64,000 nucleotides of DNA from Thereva unica (GCA_949987705.1 OX465282.1:94538070-94602069); one strand, 5' to 3'; shown: positions 1-11,804, counted from the first letter of the stretch. A program made the numbers and translations. The notes: generated by a model not told the origin, from the sequence alone.

Positions 1-2
1 CA

Positions 3-149
3 GATGTTTCTAAGTCAACTACGTTAAAAGGAACAACCATCGACTTGACTTTCGCGAGGCACATCACAGCAGAAACACTTCCTTTCATTTCATATTTCTC
101 TTATCATCGTCCTATCCTTAACAGAATTGCCCAGATTAGACACAGTTGA
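3..149 (+). pseudogene. C-terminal end of an endonuclease/exonuclease/phosphatase-like domain, cut by the window edge
   Basis: An open frame runs from the window edge to a TGA at 147-149 and encodes 48 residues. It contains the block GTTIDLTF followed by SYFSYHRPIL. This is the pattern of the last strands of EEP-type (DNase I-like) domains, where a conserved T-I-D precedes an aromatic-rich strand and an H-R/K-P motif replaces the SDH box. From memory, this variant is common in arthropod proteins annotated with Pif1/Helitron-type helicases, so a Helitron-associated ORF is the best guess. The N-terminal part lies outside the window, so it cannot be said whether the frame is intact. It could instead be the endonuclease of a non-LTR element; the domain class is more secure than the element type. 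Confidence 0.5.
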
Positions 150-564
150 GTTTCGGTGAAGATTATATAATTTTAATAAGGTATTGCAAATTTATGTATG
201 TATATGTATTGTATTGTATTGTATAAAACTAAATAAAACAAATTACGTGATTTATAAATTTAATAAAATTTTCTTCATTTGATCTTCATTTAATCCTTTG
301 GTTTAATAAACTTATACAACGAATAAGACGTTGTTACGTAAACTTCGATCGTAAAACGACTTTACAGACAACCAATTTTTTTTTTTGATAAATTATCTAT
401 TTTTATCATTGAATGCTTTTATCATTATGAGTTTTGAGATTCTCAAAAGATTCTTGAAAAACTCAATTTAGGATAGTAAACACATAACATTTGTATGTTT
501 TTTTCGTTACTGGTAGTAGTGGTGGTGTATGTAGAAGTAATTTAATATTTCCCTATATTTTTAG
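150..564. other. AT-rich stretch without gene
   Basis: Low-complexity AT-rich DNA with short TATGTA and TTGTAT runs around 195-225. No coding or terminal-repeat signal is visible. Confidence 0.5.
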
Positions 565-645
565 AAGAAAGATCCAAAACGTGGAATTCAGAATGATCTG
601 AAGACGCTTTTACACCACAAAATGGAAGAAGCCTTCCTCGCTAAG
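565..645 (+). other. Exon-like block (candidate internal exon)
   Basis: An 81-bp segment lies between an acceptor-like TATTTTTAG and a donor-like GTAACT. It stays open in the frame that gives KKDPKRGIQNDL near its start and KMEEAFLAK at its end, 27 codons in all. Its base composition is more balanced than the flanks, and basic and acidic residues alternate as in a charged helix. The pyrimidine tract upstream is weak. No other exon can be linked to it inside the window, and I do not recognise the peptide. It may be a real phase-0 exon of a gene that extends to the left, a captured fragment, or chance. Confidence 0.25.
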
Positions 646-1690
646 GTAACTGGTTTACTCAGTCAAATAAATATATGGGAGTAAGCTAGACAAAATACTG
701 AACTGGAACGCTCAACTGGACTACAAAAATTTCAATACGATTTTTACCGCTACAGTCTGGTGGCCCAAGACTACTTTACGGCGATTCTCAATTGCAGCAA
801 ACTGGAACGGCTTTCCTGTCTCTCCATTATCCTATGTGGAACTGTCGTATGCGGCGTTTGACCGCCTTGCATATCTTCATATGTAGGCCACCACGATAAG
901 TACCTTGAGCCTTTGGATCTCATAGAACGGGCGCTGCACAGTCAAATGACACATGGATATTCTTAAGCCGGCGCCAGATATAGCTTCAAAGACTTGACAT
1001 GTTTGATAGTCATGTGTGGCACGGGGGCTTGGAATGTGTGTTTGAAGTCCGAACAAAGAATTGCACTTTGCCATGCGGATCGGAGAGTTAAAAGTTGAAA
1101 TCTACCAGCATACCGTAGAGAAAAAGTTTTGCAAACATGTCTGGCAGGTCGCGGCAATATGTGTTTAAATGTGTTTCCAAAGCTTTGCATAGTCTTCAAA
1201 AAGTGTTCAAATCTTTGAAGCTATATTAGGCGCCAGCTTTCACAATATAATTGCGCACAAAAACGTTATAAACAGTTTTGCAATAAAACGTGTCATTAAA
1301 AAGATATTGGCAAAAATTATTTATTTACACTTTTCGACACTTAAAGCACTATAACTCGTGTAAAATTAGCCCTACGTAAAAAATAATTATAACAAAAACT
1401 ATAGATAATCGTGTGTTCAATAAGTCTAAGGAAAAATTTTTCATGTAGAGTTAACCATTAACGAAATCTGGTGCAAAGATAGTGATATATGAAGTTTGAT
1501 GCCCGATAACTCCGAAAATATTGACTACACAAAAGAAAAAAATGTCTGAACAAAAAAAAATTAAATCAAAAAGATTATATACATTTTTGTCGTAAAATGC
1601 ATAGTTTCTGAGATATAGAAATAGACTGTAAACGTTTAGCATAACGATGGGGATGACGCCATTTTGAATTTAAGCTTATAAAAATATATA
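646..1690. other. No gene seen
   Basis: Mixed sequence to about 1260, then AT-rich DNA. Short ORFs on the minus strand (for example 877-1199) overlap each other in different frames and have no recognisable motif. Confidence 0.45.
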
Positions 1691-1697
1691 AAATCAT

Positions 1698-2010
1698 TTG
1701 GTAAAAAAAATCGCGTGCGGAAAAAGTGCCTATTTATTGGACTATTACAGAAGACGGGAAGACGGGGCATCATCACTTTTAACAGAGCCGCCTAAGGCTG
1801 TTAGTGGGTTATCTGCTGGCCATGTAGGCTTTCGGTATGACCTCCACAACCTAGGACTGTCTCAAGAGACGACGAGACTTCCACACTTTGTGAATGTCCT
1901 GCTCTGATCTGGCTTAGAAGAAGAAGGTTTTTCAGAAAGCTTATGAGTCCCTCTCAAGTTTAGTTTTCTTCAACTACAGTCATTTCTGCCTTCGCTCATT
2001 TTTGCGTTTA
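1698..2010 (+). pseudogene. Degenerate C-terminus of a non-LTR retrotransposon ORF2 (post-RNase H zinc-finger region)
   Basis: The translation contains SGLSAGHVGFRYDLHNLGLS, which matches the block that follows RNase H in LOA/Jockey-type ORF2 proteins (LTGH, then a basic or aromatic stretch, then LGL). In intact proteins a CxxC...H...C zinc finger follows. Here the first CxxC is missing, and the second half (ending CECPA) resumes in another frame near 1880-1900, so the finger has a deletion or frameshift. The following bases to about 2010 match the sequence after a second copy of the same fragment at 31970-32160, which marks a dispersed family. Clearly inactive. Confidence 0.6.
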
Positions 2011-2045
2011 CAGGCTAATCGCCTGTTGGTGGGGTACGTACACAA

Positions 2046-2398
2046 CAGGCTTAAAGCTGGTGACATATCCAAGCCGTACATGCATTGCATTCAAAGGCTC
2101 CATGAAATCCGGCGAATTTCCTCTGACACAATATTACATGGTTGCGTTCCGTGCCGGCTTTCACACATAGCCCGAAAATCTAAGCAACGTGTTCATGTGT
2201 TTGTGTGCTTATGCTTGTGTGTGCTATCTCGAATGCGGCAATGCAGAAAAAGTTGAAAGTAGCCCGACCTTTGCGTGGCATGCCTTCCATTCACGGGATA
2301 TTCCGTCAGCTCGCATTTGAATACACACACTTCTATATTATCTGTCAACGAATGCAATGCATGTACGGCTTGGATATGTCACCAGCTTAAGTTGACCT
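2046..2398. mobile_element. MITE with 39-bp perfect terminal inverted repeats
   Basis: The 39 bases at 2054-2092, beginning AAGCTGGTGACATATCCAAG, recur as an exact reverse complement at 2350-2388. A few bases beyond each arm also pair with mismatches. The roughly 350-bp unit has no coding capacity; the two short overlapping ORFs inside are not conserved-looking. The interior resembles 35365-35590, so this is a repeated family. I see no clear target duplication. Confidence 0.7.
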
Positions 2399-4145
2399 GA
2401 AACCCTATCTATTGACGTAGAAACATGCTAACATTATTATTCTGCGATAATTACTAAAACTAAACTAATTCCTTATAGTGGCAAAATGGCTAACACAATG
2501 TAACGGTTTGTTTTTACAAATTCACAAGAGTGAATCTGTGTTTCTTGTTCAAAGAATGTGTTACGATCGTTATCACTATCGTCGTCGTCTGATTTTAATA
2601 ACAGATAAACAAAATTTTTGAAATTGTTGACCTAGACCACTTTCATAATTATGGGCACAAATATAGAAGACATTGTTCTCGTAGTTTAGTCAATGTGTGT
2701 ATATTAAATATATAAGTATACTGCAGAAGAGATTACGGTCACTTTGTTAAGTATCACACCACACAGCTATCGTATATGTATAATCTGTTTTTTCGCAGTC
2801 AGGGTCTAGTCTCAATTACTTAATCTCGTAGCATTTGTAGCCCGACTGCAAAAAATGCATTGTTTAACCTTTTTGCCATTGTGTTTGCCTTCGTCTACTT
2901 CGATCCTTGCTTACTATTGCTTTTTGCGAAATAATATTATGTCATGCGTGAAGTTTTTGTCTCTTACCTATCATTTTAGCCTATCTCTCTTTTATGGCAG
3001 TTACAAGTGGCCACCGCAGGTAGGCTAACCGCCGATGCTCTAGTATAACAATGCTTATTATATACAAGCTCTATCAAACTTATCATGACTGTAGAAATCT
3101 CAATCGAAATAAATTTCCAAACTAATCGAAAAATATTTCTTTTTTTTTTTGTGTAAAATATTTCCACATAATTTCAAATTAAAATTGAATTTTGCCATAT
3201 TAACAGCGCGAAAGTAGAATTCTATTAAATTCCATCCCAAGCCAAAAACCGAAACCAAAATCTGCCATTTTAGTTGGTCACCGCAAAATGTATGTGTAAC
3301 CACTTTAATTGAAAATCTTCCTGATTCTTTTTCTAAAGCCGACGGCTCCTACGTGTATGCAACGTATATGTACGTTACGATGTGTTGTCCTGTTTAAGCT
3401 TAATGCTTTTTTAATTTAAATTAAACCTGTGGAAGGAAAAAAAGCAACAACAAAAAAAACGTCAACCGCAACAAGCACCTGCATGGCTGATTCAACAAAT
3501 GAAAATGCAGGATTATGGCTTTGGAGCGCACTCCACATTTTTAGGGAAAACTTTTTACATAAAACTATACTTGTGGAAAAAAGGAAGAAGTTTTTTCCTT
3601 GGCTATACAGGGAAAAAATTTCATTTTCCCTGACCACTAAGCCCCCAACTAAGGACCAATTGAGGTTTAACTAACACACACAATTGCCAAGAGAGAAAGC
3701 ACACTCGACAATCTACTCCCCCGCTCAGGTATATGTCACAAAACAGGAAAATTATGCATAGTCTCAGGTAAAGCGAGTTTAAACTAAGTTTTTATGGACT
3801 TTTGCTGGATATTTAAGTATTGTTAGTTATTTTTCTAAACTTTGTTTTTCTGTTTGTGCATGTATGCATGTGCTGTCCTGAAATCAAGTGGGTTTGTGAC
3901 AACTGTGTCATTACTTTGTTATTAGCAAATGTTTATGTTTAATTCGCAGAGTTGGAAACTATGAGTACATTACATAGCTTTTGCTGCTTTGTTGTTATGT
4001 AATAAGCCAATGCTCAAAGGCAGCTTTTAGACCACCAACCAGTCATAAACCGTCTAGGGACAGAGACAACTTGTCTGGAGGTGGCATCCACCCTTAGCGA
4101 AGAGGGATACTAGTAAATATAATTAAAAAGAGAGTAGCTTAATGG
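2399..4145. other. No gene seen
   Basis: AT-rich to mixed sequence. Overlapping ORFs on opposite strands at 3416-3674 consist of Lys/Phe-rich low-complexity sequence and look non-coding. No repeat terminus was found. Confidence 0.45.
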
Positions 4146-4768
4146 TTTTTAGTAAAACGTGGAGTTGACTTTTCAATTTACACATGCTTTATACATACCA
4201 CAAATCAGGAATATACAAGGTGGAAGCTGATTCCACAATTAAAGAACAATGTTAAATTAAAAGATATTTTATTTCATTTCAGTGGAAGCGGTTAGCTTGT
4301 GGCAACTTGGTTCTATTTGGGTTGAGGAGAATCTGAAACAAAAGTAAATTATCCTTAATTTAAGCAAGTGGATTGTTGTTTTTTTTTTTTTGTTTCGAAG
4401 TGATTTTTTCAAACTGTATTCGTAATCTGAGATGGATGGTTGCCCTTTATTGTTGATTAAAAATGTACTTTCAAGTTCCTTTACAAATTCTCTCCCAAGC
4501 TGGAAACAGAAAGCAGGTAGCAAAACAGATGTTTGAACATTTGGCAACAATCTGAGTGAAACTTACGCCGCTATTACAATGTAATAATGTTCTAAGGCCG
4601 CTATCCAGTAATAATTAAATTAAGATGCCAAGGCTCCATAGCCAACAACGTAACATTCTGGATAGCGTAAGAACGATAGCCTTAGAACGTAAAATCTTCC
4701 AATACTTCAAATAAAATTGCATCCCCCGTCCCAGTGGCGTCCATGTAAACATCATGTGTAAATACAAA
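4146..4768 (-). repeat. Exon-bearing dispersed repeat, copy 1
   Basis: The reverse complement of this segment matches 17100-17668 almost end to end. Read on the minus strand it looks gene-like. A pyrimidine tract with CAG stands before an open block reading LGREFVKELESTFLINNKG (about 4500 down to 4390). A second TTTGTTTCAG acceptor near 4335 precedes a short frame that stops at about 4269, followed by an AATAAA-like signal. This suggests the last exons of an intron-containing gene or transposase, now multicopy. The minus-strand frame 4269-4550 reads through both blocks and the intron-like gap. The protein is not recognised. At 4594-4690 the repeat holds its own hairpin with arms around CCGCTATCCAG. 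Confidence 0.6.
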
Positions 4769-5338
4769 AAATCAAAGTGCCGCGTAATCGCGCAAAATCG
4801 CAGCGAAAGTCTTAACATGCAACTTGTTCAGCACTCCCACTATATGAAACTATAAGCGGTATTTGGAACAATGTCAAGCGTTTTGAGAAAATCACCTATT
4901 TCACTTTCTTTCCATACAAAATAAAATCTTACAACTAACCAAACTCAGAAAATATTTATTTAAACCAAAATTTTTAATTGCATTAATTACAGCCTTGAAA
5001 TACGGGAATCAAAATATAACGAAAATTCGTGATTTATGACAAACGCATTTAGGAGGTGACACACTTTAAAATACCTCATTATATTATGACAGTTGTAACT
5101 AGGTAGTGCAGTGAAAAAAATCAGGAAGCGAAAAATTAAATAAATTTATAATTTTGGTTCTTTGTTGCCCTGGAAACAAATAACATTACAAATTCAAATT
5201 CGTAATTAATGCCAAATTTTCGTCTAAATGCGTGCGTGTGTCGAGGCTATTAATAGAATAAAGTCCCAGCATCCCTTTTTTGAAAAGAGCTACTTCATTT
5301 TCATATGCCGCTAAGTCCACTACGGCTCAAATCCAGCT
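4769..5338. other. No gene seen
   Basis: AT-rich sequence between the exon-bearing repeat and the foldback cluster. No coding or repeat-end signal was identified. Confidence 0.45.
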
Positions 5339-6932
5339 AGTCCATTCAAAACGCGGGGGGCGGGGGTGTTCCAAAATAACACCGTTAAGAAAATCGAACC
5401 CTAAAGGTTTTTGGGGTCGCTGATCACGAAAATCGAGGTCCCGCGGTCCTAAAACTAGGGCGTCACCCCTAAAAATGCAAAAAACACCCCTTTTTAGGGG
5501 GTTTTCGCGATTATTTCAGTAATAATGAAAACTAATGCGATGAAATGCACTTTTTTAATATTTATTTGCGAAGGTGGTTGATTTATACTAAATTAAGGCG
5601 AACTTTATGGTAAGGGGTAGTCCTAAAGGGTTGAAACTACCCCTAAATCGGCCAAAAATGGCAAAAATCTTTTTTTTTTTCAAATTTATGCTTCAAATTC
5701 GATTGTGGGCGTACTGTCAGACAAAAATAAATTATTTTCAACCCTTAAGGGGTTAAAACTACCCCTACTATAATAAAAACAACTTTATATAAAAAAAAAT
5801 TGCAAAAATTTATCAATTTATATTTTCTAATAAAAAGAATTTTTATTCAAACATCAAATATAAAATTTTAATGCAAAACAATAAATTTCAATTTGGTACA
5901 ATTACAATTTTAATGTGGGGGTAGTTTTACCCCCTTAAGAGTTGAAAAAATTAATTTTTTGCTGATAATACCTTTTGAACCAAATTTCAAACAAAAAGCA
6001 AAAAAAAAAAATTTTTTGGCAATTTTTTTTATATAAAGTTGTTTTTATTATAGTAGGGGTAGTTTTAACCCCTTAAGGGTTTAAAATAATTTATTTTTGC
6101 CTGACAGTACGCCCACAATCGAATTTGAAGCATAAACTTGGAGAAAAATTTTTTTTTACAATTTTTGCCATTTTTCGCCAATTTAGGGGTAGTTTCAACC
6201 CTTTAGGACTACCCCTTATCATAAAGTTCGCCTTAATTTAGTACAAATCAACCACCTTCGCAAAAAATTATTAAAAAAAAGTGCATTTCATCGCATTAGT
6301 TTTCATTATTATTGAAATAATCGCGAAAACCCCCTAAAAAGGGGTGTTTTTTGCATTTTTAGGGGGGACGCCCATGATTTAGGACCGCGGGACCTCGATT
6401 TTCGTGATCAGCGACCCCAAAAACGTGTAGGGTTCGATTTTCTTAACGGTTTTATTTTGGAACACCCCCACCTAGTTTTCAATGAACTATATTGTAGGGG
6501 TAGTTTTAACCCCTTAAGGGTTGAAAATAATTAATTTTTGCCTGACAGTACGCCCACAATCGAATTTGAAGCATAAACTTAAAAAAAAATTTGTTTACAA
6601 TTTTTGCCATTTTTCGCCAATTTAGGGGTAGGTACTTTCAACCCTTTAGAAGTACCCCTTACCGTTAAGTTCGCCTTAATTTAGTATAAATCAACCCCCT
6701 TCGCAAATAAATATTAAAAAAAGTGCATTTCATCGCATTAGTTTTCATTATTACTGAAATAATCGCGAAAACCCCCTACAAAGGGGTGTTTTTTGCATTT
6801 TTAGGGGTGACGCCCTAATTTTAGGACCGCGGGACCTCGATTTTCGTGATCAGCGACCCCAAAAACGTTTAGGGTTCGATTTTCTTAACGGTGTTATTTT
6901 GGAACACCATAACGCGCGTTTTGAATGGACTA
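5339..6932. mobile_element. Foldback element cluster with three related arms
   Basis: The left arm starts at TAGTCCATTCAAAACGCG (5339) and runs to about 5810 through GGGGTCGCTGATCACGAAAA and CCTAAAGGGTTGAAACTACC. The same sequence returns in reverse complement at about 6040-6489, giving a foldback about 1.15 kb long with a T/A-rich centre. The right arm is then repeated a second time at 6490-6932 and ends in CGCGTTTTGAATGGACTA, the complement of the left terminus. The arms differ by scattered substitutions and small indels, so this is not a fresh copy. There is no coding capacity. Foldback repeats with GGGGTCGCTGA-type arms are frequent in arthropod genomes (recalled, not searched). Confidence 0.8.
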
Positions 6933-6959
6933 AGCCCACTATGTGGTGGTACACAATGA

Positions 6960-7163
6960 ATTTGTATTTTATTTTGGAGCGGGGAAGGACTAGGGGAGGC
7001 TATGACCGGAGGAATCAGGAATGTAAAGAGGGAAGAAGAAAGAAGGAAAGTTATGTAGGGGGAAAGTGGGAAAGGCGAAGGAATGTGGCGCTGCCGGGGT
7101 TCGAATCCGGGACCTCTGGGATAGTAGTCAGGCGCCTTACTCCTACACTACCGAAGTACCTAA
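6960..7163 (-). mobile_element. 5'-part of a tRNA-derived SINE (truncated copy)
   Basis: Matches the head half of the SINE copies at 34649-35124 and 37270-37742: the purine-rich body (GAATGTAAAGAGGGAAGAAG) followed by the tRNA-like head. On the minus strand the head has a B box, GGTTCGAA-like with one altered base, near 7100 and a degraded A box near 7140. The poly(A) half is missing because the copy abuts the foldback cluster. Confidence 0.7.
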
Positions 7164-9474
7164 AGTTTGTTTTGGGGGCGCCTTGCATTGATTATTCTTA
7201 ATCGACTTGTTAGATCTTCAAGTTTAAAGTTAGCTACCATTGTTTCAGCTGGCTGCTTGGTTTAGTCGTTTTTCTAACTTATTATAAAGATGACCTCTTC
7301 GACATGTACCTGCGCACCAAAGCCATCAGTAGGAACTCCTAAATAATTAGCATGAAGTATACATTTTCTTCTTTAGTCCGCAGTGATGTGGAAGGTATTG
7401 TGTTGTGTTTTATAAAAAAGTCGGAAATAATTGATGGAATATAGTTTATTTATTTTATTTATTTATTTATTTGTACATAAGTAAACGGAGGTACCTACAC
7501 AAGACTTACATCTTTTAGAGTACAGTAATAATTTTAAATGAAACAAGGCAAAAGCAAAAATAACTAACCTAAGCTTACAAACTAAGCATACTAGAGTTAT
7601 GGCTATTAGAAAGAAGAAGCTAAGTAGTAAAGGGAAGAGAGAGCTAGAGAGAAGAGGTGGATAGAAGAAGAGAAACTTGTTTCCTGAAAATGGCCATTAA
7701 TACCCATATTCATCTTTATTATCTTCACAAACCCGATACGCTGTACTGATATCTTTCCTACATTTCTGTCGATATTGTACTGTTTCATATTGAATATTAG
7801 AAGTATATCTGCAGTGTTTTCCTGTTGAATCCAGATTTATATTTAAAATCAATTTTATATCAAACAAAAATAGTAAAAGGAAAGGCCTGATCTATAAGTT
7901 CTACGATGTACTGTACAAAAACTTCAACTTAAGATATATGACTGACAGACAGTTTAAAATCAATCAAGCATTACAACTTTACCGAGGCGCAATTAGTTCA
8001 AAATACTGGACGTAACTCCTGACTAATTAATGGCCAGTTCCCCCTATATTTGATCAACTAATTTTGCAAAACTTTGAAATTTCCTTTGGGCACGTTATTA
8101 ATAATCATCCGAGCAGAAACTTTTAATACTGTAAAGTCAAACAACCACAAAACTTTCGATATGTAAAATGTAATAACGTTATCCTCTTACTACTATCCTC
8201 TACTACTTTCTTTGCTCAAACAAAACCCCGAAAAGGACGCAGGGTGGTGGTGAGAGTGAAATTTTTGAAAGATTTTAAAAGATTTAAGTTGAAGCTTTAC
8301 GACCAAAAATTATTAACTTTAAAACACTCTCGTAAATTTTTTTGTCCTTCATCTCTGGCCTCACAGGTTCCAAAATATCCTCTATGGTTGGCGCCGTCGG
8401 TTATCAAATTTCGCAGAGTTCATTGTGGCTTGTGTACAAAATCGTAAACGGATTTAACGGTATCACCCACGTCCCAGCACTAAGCCGTTCTATTTTAGAG
8501 GGCTTTTAAGCCCTAAAACCTGAGTTTTATCTGAATTTTGTCTGAAACTATCACAGCAAAACTTATACTTTGACCATATATAGAGCTGTTGTATACTATA
8601 CACTAACATGGCCCCATGAAGCACTGAATCCTTTCCTATTCATGGGGCCAAGAGAGGGAGAATGTGCTAGATGTCCTGAATACAGGATACGGTGTAGATG
8701 TGGGTGCAGGGTGCAATTGAAGCAATTGTATATGCAGAGAACGGGCTTTCCATTAATTACACCAAGGATGTAAGGTGTCCAGGGAGGAATAGTGGTTGAG
8801 GGGGTTCTTGTGCGAGCTTTAACAAAATTGGTTGGATGACTAGATGGATTGTAAAATTCTCGAAATAGTAGAACGGAATTTCCAGTTGCCTTCGTAAAGT
8901 TAATTAGACTCCTGGTTTGAGATCCTTTCATCTAAAGTTCTGTCGTCTGCTTCTTAGTTCTTTTAACATAAAATCAGGAGCTAAAAGCATAAAATGCTTG
9001 AATTACTTCTTACCCCTGGGGTTGTGATTCCTGACGAATTTTTCTGTCTCCATTATATTAATTGATGTAATGCTTCTAATTCAAATTTTCATTACCTTTT
9101 CACAAAAGGTCTCACCATCGGTATGAATGGAACTTTTAAGTATTTAGTGTTAATGGGGGGGGGGGGGGGTTTAGTATTGAATTCTTCTGTTTTTGAAATT
9201 ATGAGGCACAAATATTAGTTTATATTATGATGCATATTTTTCTTAAAGACCGAAAGATATTGAAATACACTAACTCCATTCAATAAATTGTCTGTTATTG
9301 CTTTAATCGAAAACTTTCTCATAAATTTAAACACACATTAGCAATTTTAGAGTATACATTTAAAAAGAGATTTCTTATCATTTAAAAGTGACACAAGAGT
9401 GTGTCAAATTATCGATAGTTTTATCAGCGATCTTTACTTTTGAATCGTCCTTTGTATTACGAGTTTGTCATGCT
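7164..9474. other. No gene seen; possible retroelement 3' tail
   Basis: TTTATT tandem repeats at about 7440-7475 followed by TTTGTACATAAGTAAACGG resemble the microsatellite tail and antisense 3' end of a CR1/Jockey-type element, but no RT frame supports this. A hairpin around GGCCCCATGAA/TTCATGGGGCC lies at 8607-8647. A run of G sits at about 9155-9170. The remainder is AT-rich and unassigned. Confidence 0.35.
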
Positions 9475-9690
9475 CCTCAGCTCATGGTGTAATATCTAGT
9501 AAGCTTAAATTTTAAAATTAAAGTGAATAGAACAGGTTTAGGTTTCTGGAGGGTCCTCGACAAGATATTGATGAACTTTTGCGTTTAAACTGTAGGATAT
9601 TATAAGAGTTCGGATATACTCACAGCGGAAGATTGTTCCACATTCGAGTAGTTCTATTCATTAACGCGACCTACAAGTCTGTCGAGTCTG
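9475..9690 (-). pseudogene. C-terminal RT fragment of a Jockey-type non-LTR retrotransposon
   Basis: On the minus strand the translation reads RMWNNLP, then about a dozen residues on PNSYNI and an F-K-rich stretch. This is the pattern RxWNSLPxxVFPxxYNxxxFK found at the end of many insect Jockey-superfamily ORF2 proteins. The same block occurs degenerately at 17830-17990 and 56290-56556, so it is a dispersed family. Stops and frameshifts interrupt it. Confidence 0.5.
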
Positions 9691-10137
9691 GTGTGAGCCG
9701 AGCAGGCTATTCTTGCATTGTGGAGCGAAAACTGCATCTCTTATGCCCGGTTCACATTATTCCAGCTGCAATCCAGTTCAGCGATCGAAACCAGCGCTGG
9801 AATGCTGCTTTAATAATGTGAATCTCCTCCAAAGGAAAATATGCAAAAGAAAAATGCCGAAAAAAATTTAGTCCAAATTGAAGGGCAGAGCCGGAATTCA
9901 AATATTGATTAAAAAGTGTTCAGAATGACTGCTACAAAGCCCACTGCAAGTATTATATTTTTGACTTCTGAGATTTCAGTTTTGAAGGCACATCTTAGTT
10001 CGAAAAACACAATGACGTGGAAAATGCAAGAAAGAAAAAATATCAGCTATCAAAATATAGTACCTTCTCCATTGGATATTGCTCCTCAAAGTGCCGAAAT
10101 CAAATTATGATGTAGTACAGTCAAATTAAGCCGAAAA
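9691..10137. other. No gene seen
   Basis: Mixed sequence up to the start of the large palindrome. The ORF at 9916-10110 has no recognisable motif. Confidence 0.4.
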
Positions 10138-11588
10138 AAGCGAAATAGCGGAAATGGTCGGGTACAGGCTGAAAATTGGCACGGAGCTTCCTTTTAGGGT
10201 TCTTAATAAGGGGTTATAAAGTCTACCGATTTTCTACCCCGGGAACCTTTCTTTCTAGGGGGTTTTAGGGTCAAAATATCTGTTTTTTGCAAATGCATCT
10301 GAAACCGTAAGTCCTATCATAAAAAAATGTTCACAAAGTTTGTAGCTCATACGATTTTCTACAAAAAATGTTATTATACATTTTCCCGTACGTATTGCCA
10401 TTCATGAGATATCACCGTTTTAAAGATTTAAAATATTCATAAGAACTCATTCACGACTTGTATAGGTTTTCCGACGTTCAAGTTGGACTACTTTTCTAAT
10501 TTTTTCAGGGGTCATTCCTGGATGTATTTGGAGGAAAAATGTGTTCTAGATAGGGGGCTAACCACTAAGATACAGGGTGTTCGCGAAAAAACAATGTCTT
10601 TTTTTGTCATTTATTTAGAGTTGAATAACTCCTAGACCAATTATCGTAAACCAATATACTTAGACTCAACTTTTAGGTCAAAGTGTATTCTTTTATTTGA
10701 TATAAAGATCAGGAACTTGAGTTGCTCCGTTTAGAAGATATGTAGGTTCAAAGCATGAGCGAAATGTTTAAAAGCCTAATGATATTTTTTATTCAATTTA
10801 AAGTACAATCGACCTTGTGTTTTTTGTTGATCATGTTTTGTCTACTATCTGACATAATTTAGATGTAATTTTGTATTATTGTTCCAATTTGGACCATTTG
10901 GTAAAAAAAAACAGAAAATATACTTTAAATTGAATAAAAAATATCATTAGGCTTTTAAACATTTCGCTCATGCTTTGAACCTACATATCTTCTAAACGGA
11001 GCAACTCAAGTTCCTGATCTTTATATCAAATAAAAGAATACACTTTGACCTAAAAGTTGAGTCTAAGTATATTGGTTTACGATAATTGGTCTAGGAGTTA
11101 TTCAACTCTAAATAAATGACAAAAAAAGACATTGTTTTTTCGCGAACACCCTGTATCTTAGTGGTTAGCCCCCTATCTAGAACACATTTTTCCTCCAAAT
11201 ACATCCAGGAATGACCCCTGAAAAAATTAGAAAAGTAGTCCAACTTGAACGTCGGAAAACCTATACAAGTCGTGAATGAGTTCTTATGAATATTTTAAAT
11301 CTTTAAAACGGTGATATCTCATGAATGGCAATACGTACGGGAAAATGTATAATAACATTTTTTGTAGAAAATCGTATGAGCTACAAACTTTGTGAACATT
11401 TTTTTATGATAGGACTTACGGTTTCAGATGCATTTGCAAAAAACAGATATTTTGACCCTAAAACCCCCTAGAAAGAAAGGTTCCCGGGGTAGAAAATCGG
11501 TAGACTTTATAACCCCTTATTAAGAACCCTAAAAGGAAGCTCCGTGCCAATTTTCAGCCTGTACCCAATCATTTCCGCTATTTTTACT
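10138..11588. repeat. Large palindrome (foldback) with 646-bp arms that appear identical
   Basis: The left arm 10160-10805 and the right arm 10921-11566 are both exactly 646 bases. Read against each other in reverse complement I found no mismatch or indel. Imperfect pairing continues outward for about 20 bases on each side (10138, 11588). The spacer 10806-10920 is 115 bp. Landmarks are GGTACAGGCTGAAAATTGGC at the outer end and CAGGGTGTTCGCGAAAAAAC in mid-arm. No coding frame longer than a chance ORF is present. Known analogues are foldback/MITE elements with long terminal inverted repeats. The arm identity means a very recent origin, gene conversion between arms, or an assembly duplication. 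If transcribed it would form a long hairpin RNA. Confidence 0.9.
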
Positions 11589-11804
11589 ATTTTTCCTGTA
11601 CTAATGATTTTTTTTCCGAGTACAATATATCATTCAACTTACTAGCAGTGGTCAGCAAACTTATTAGTCAGAGCCAAATATCAAGATTACAAAATAATTG
11701 GTATTTCTTTAGAGAGCCAATTTTTGTCAATACTAAACATAATTTATTTAGGAAATACCTAATCTGGTCTTTGCTAGCAATGCCCTCAATCTGATTGATT
11801 TAGT

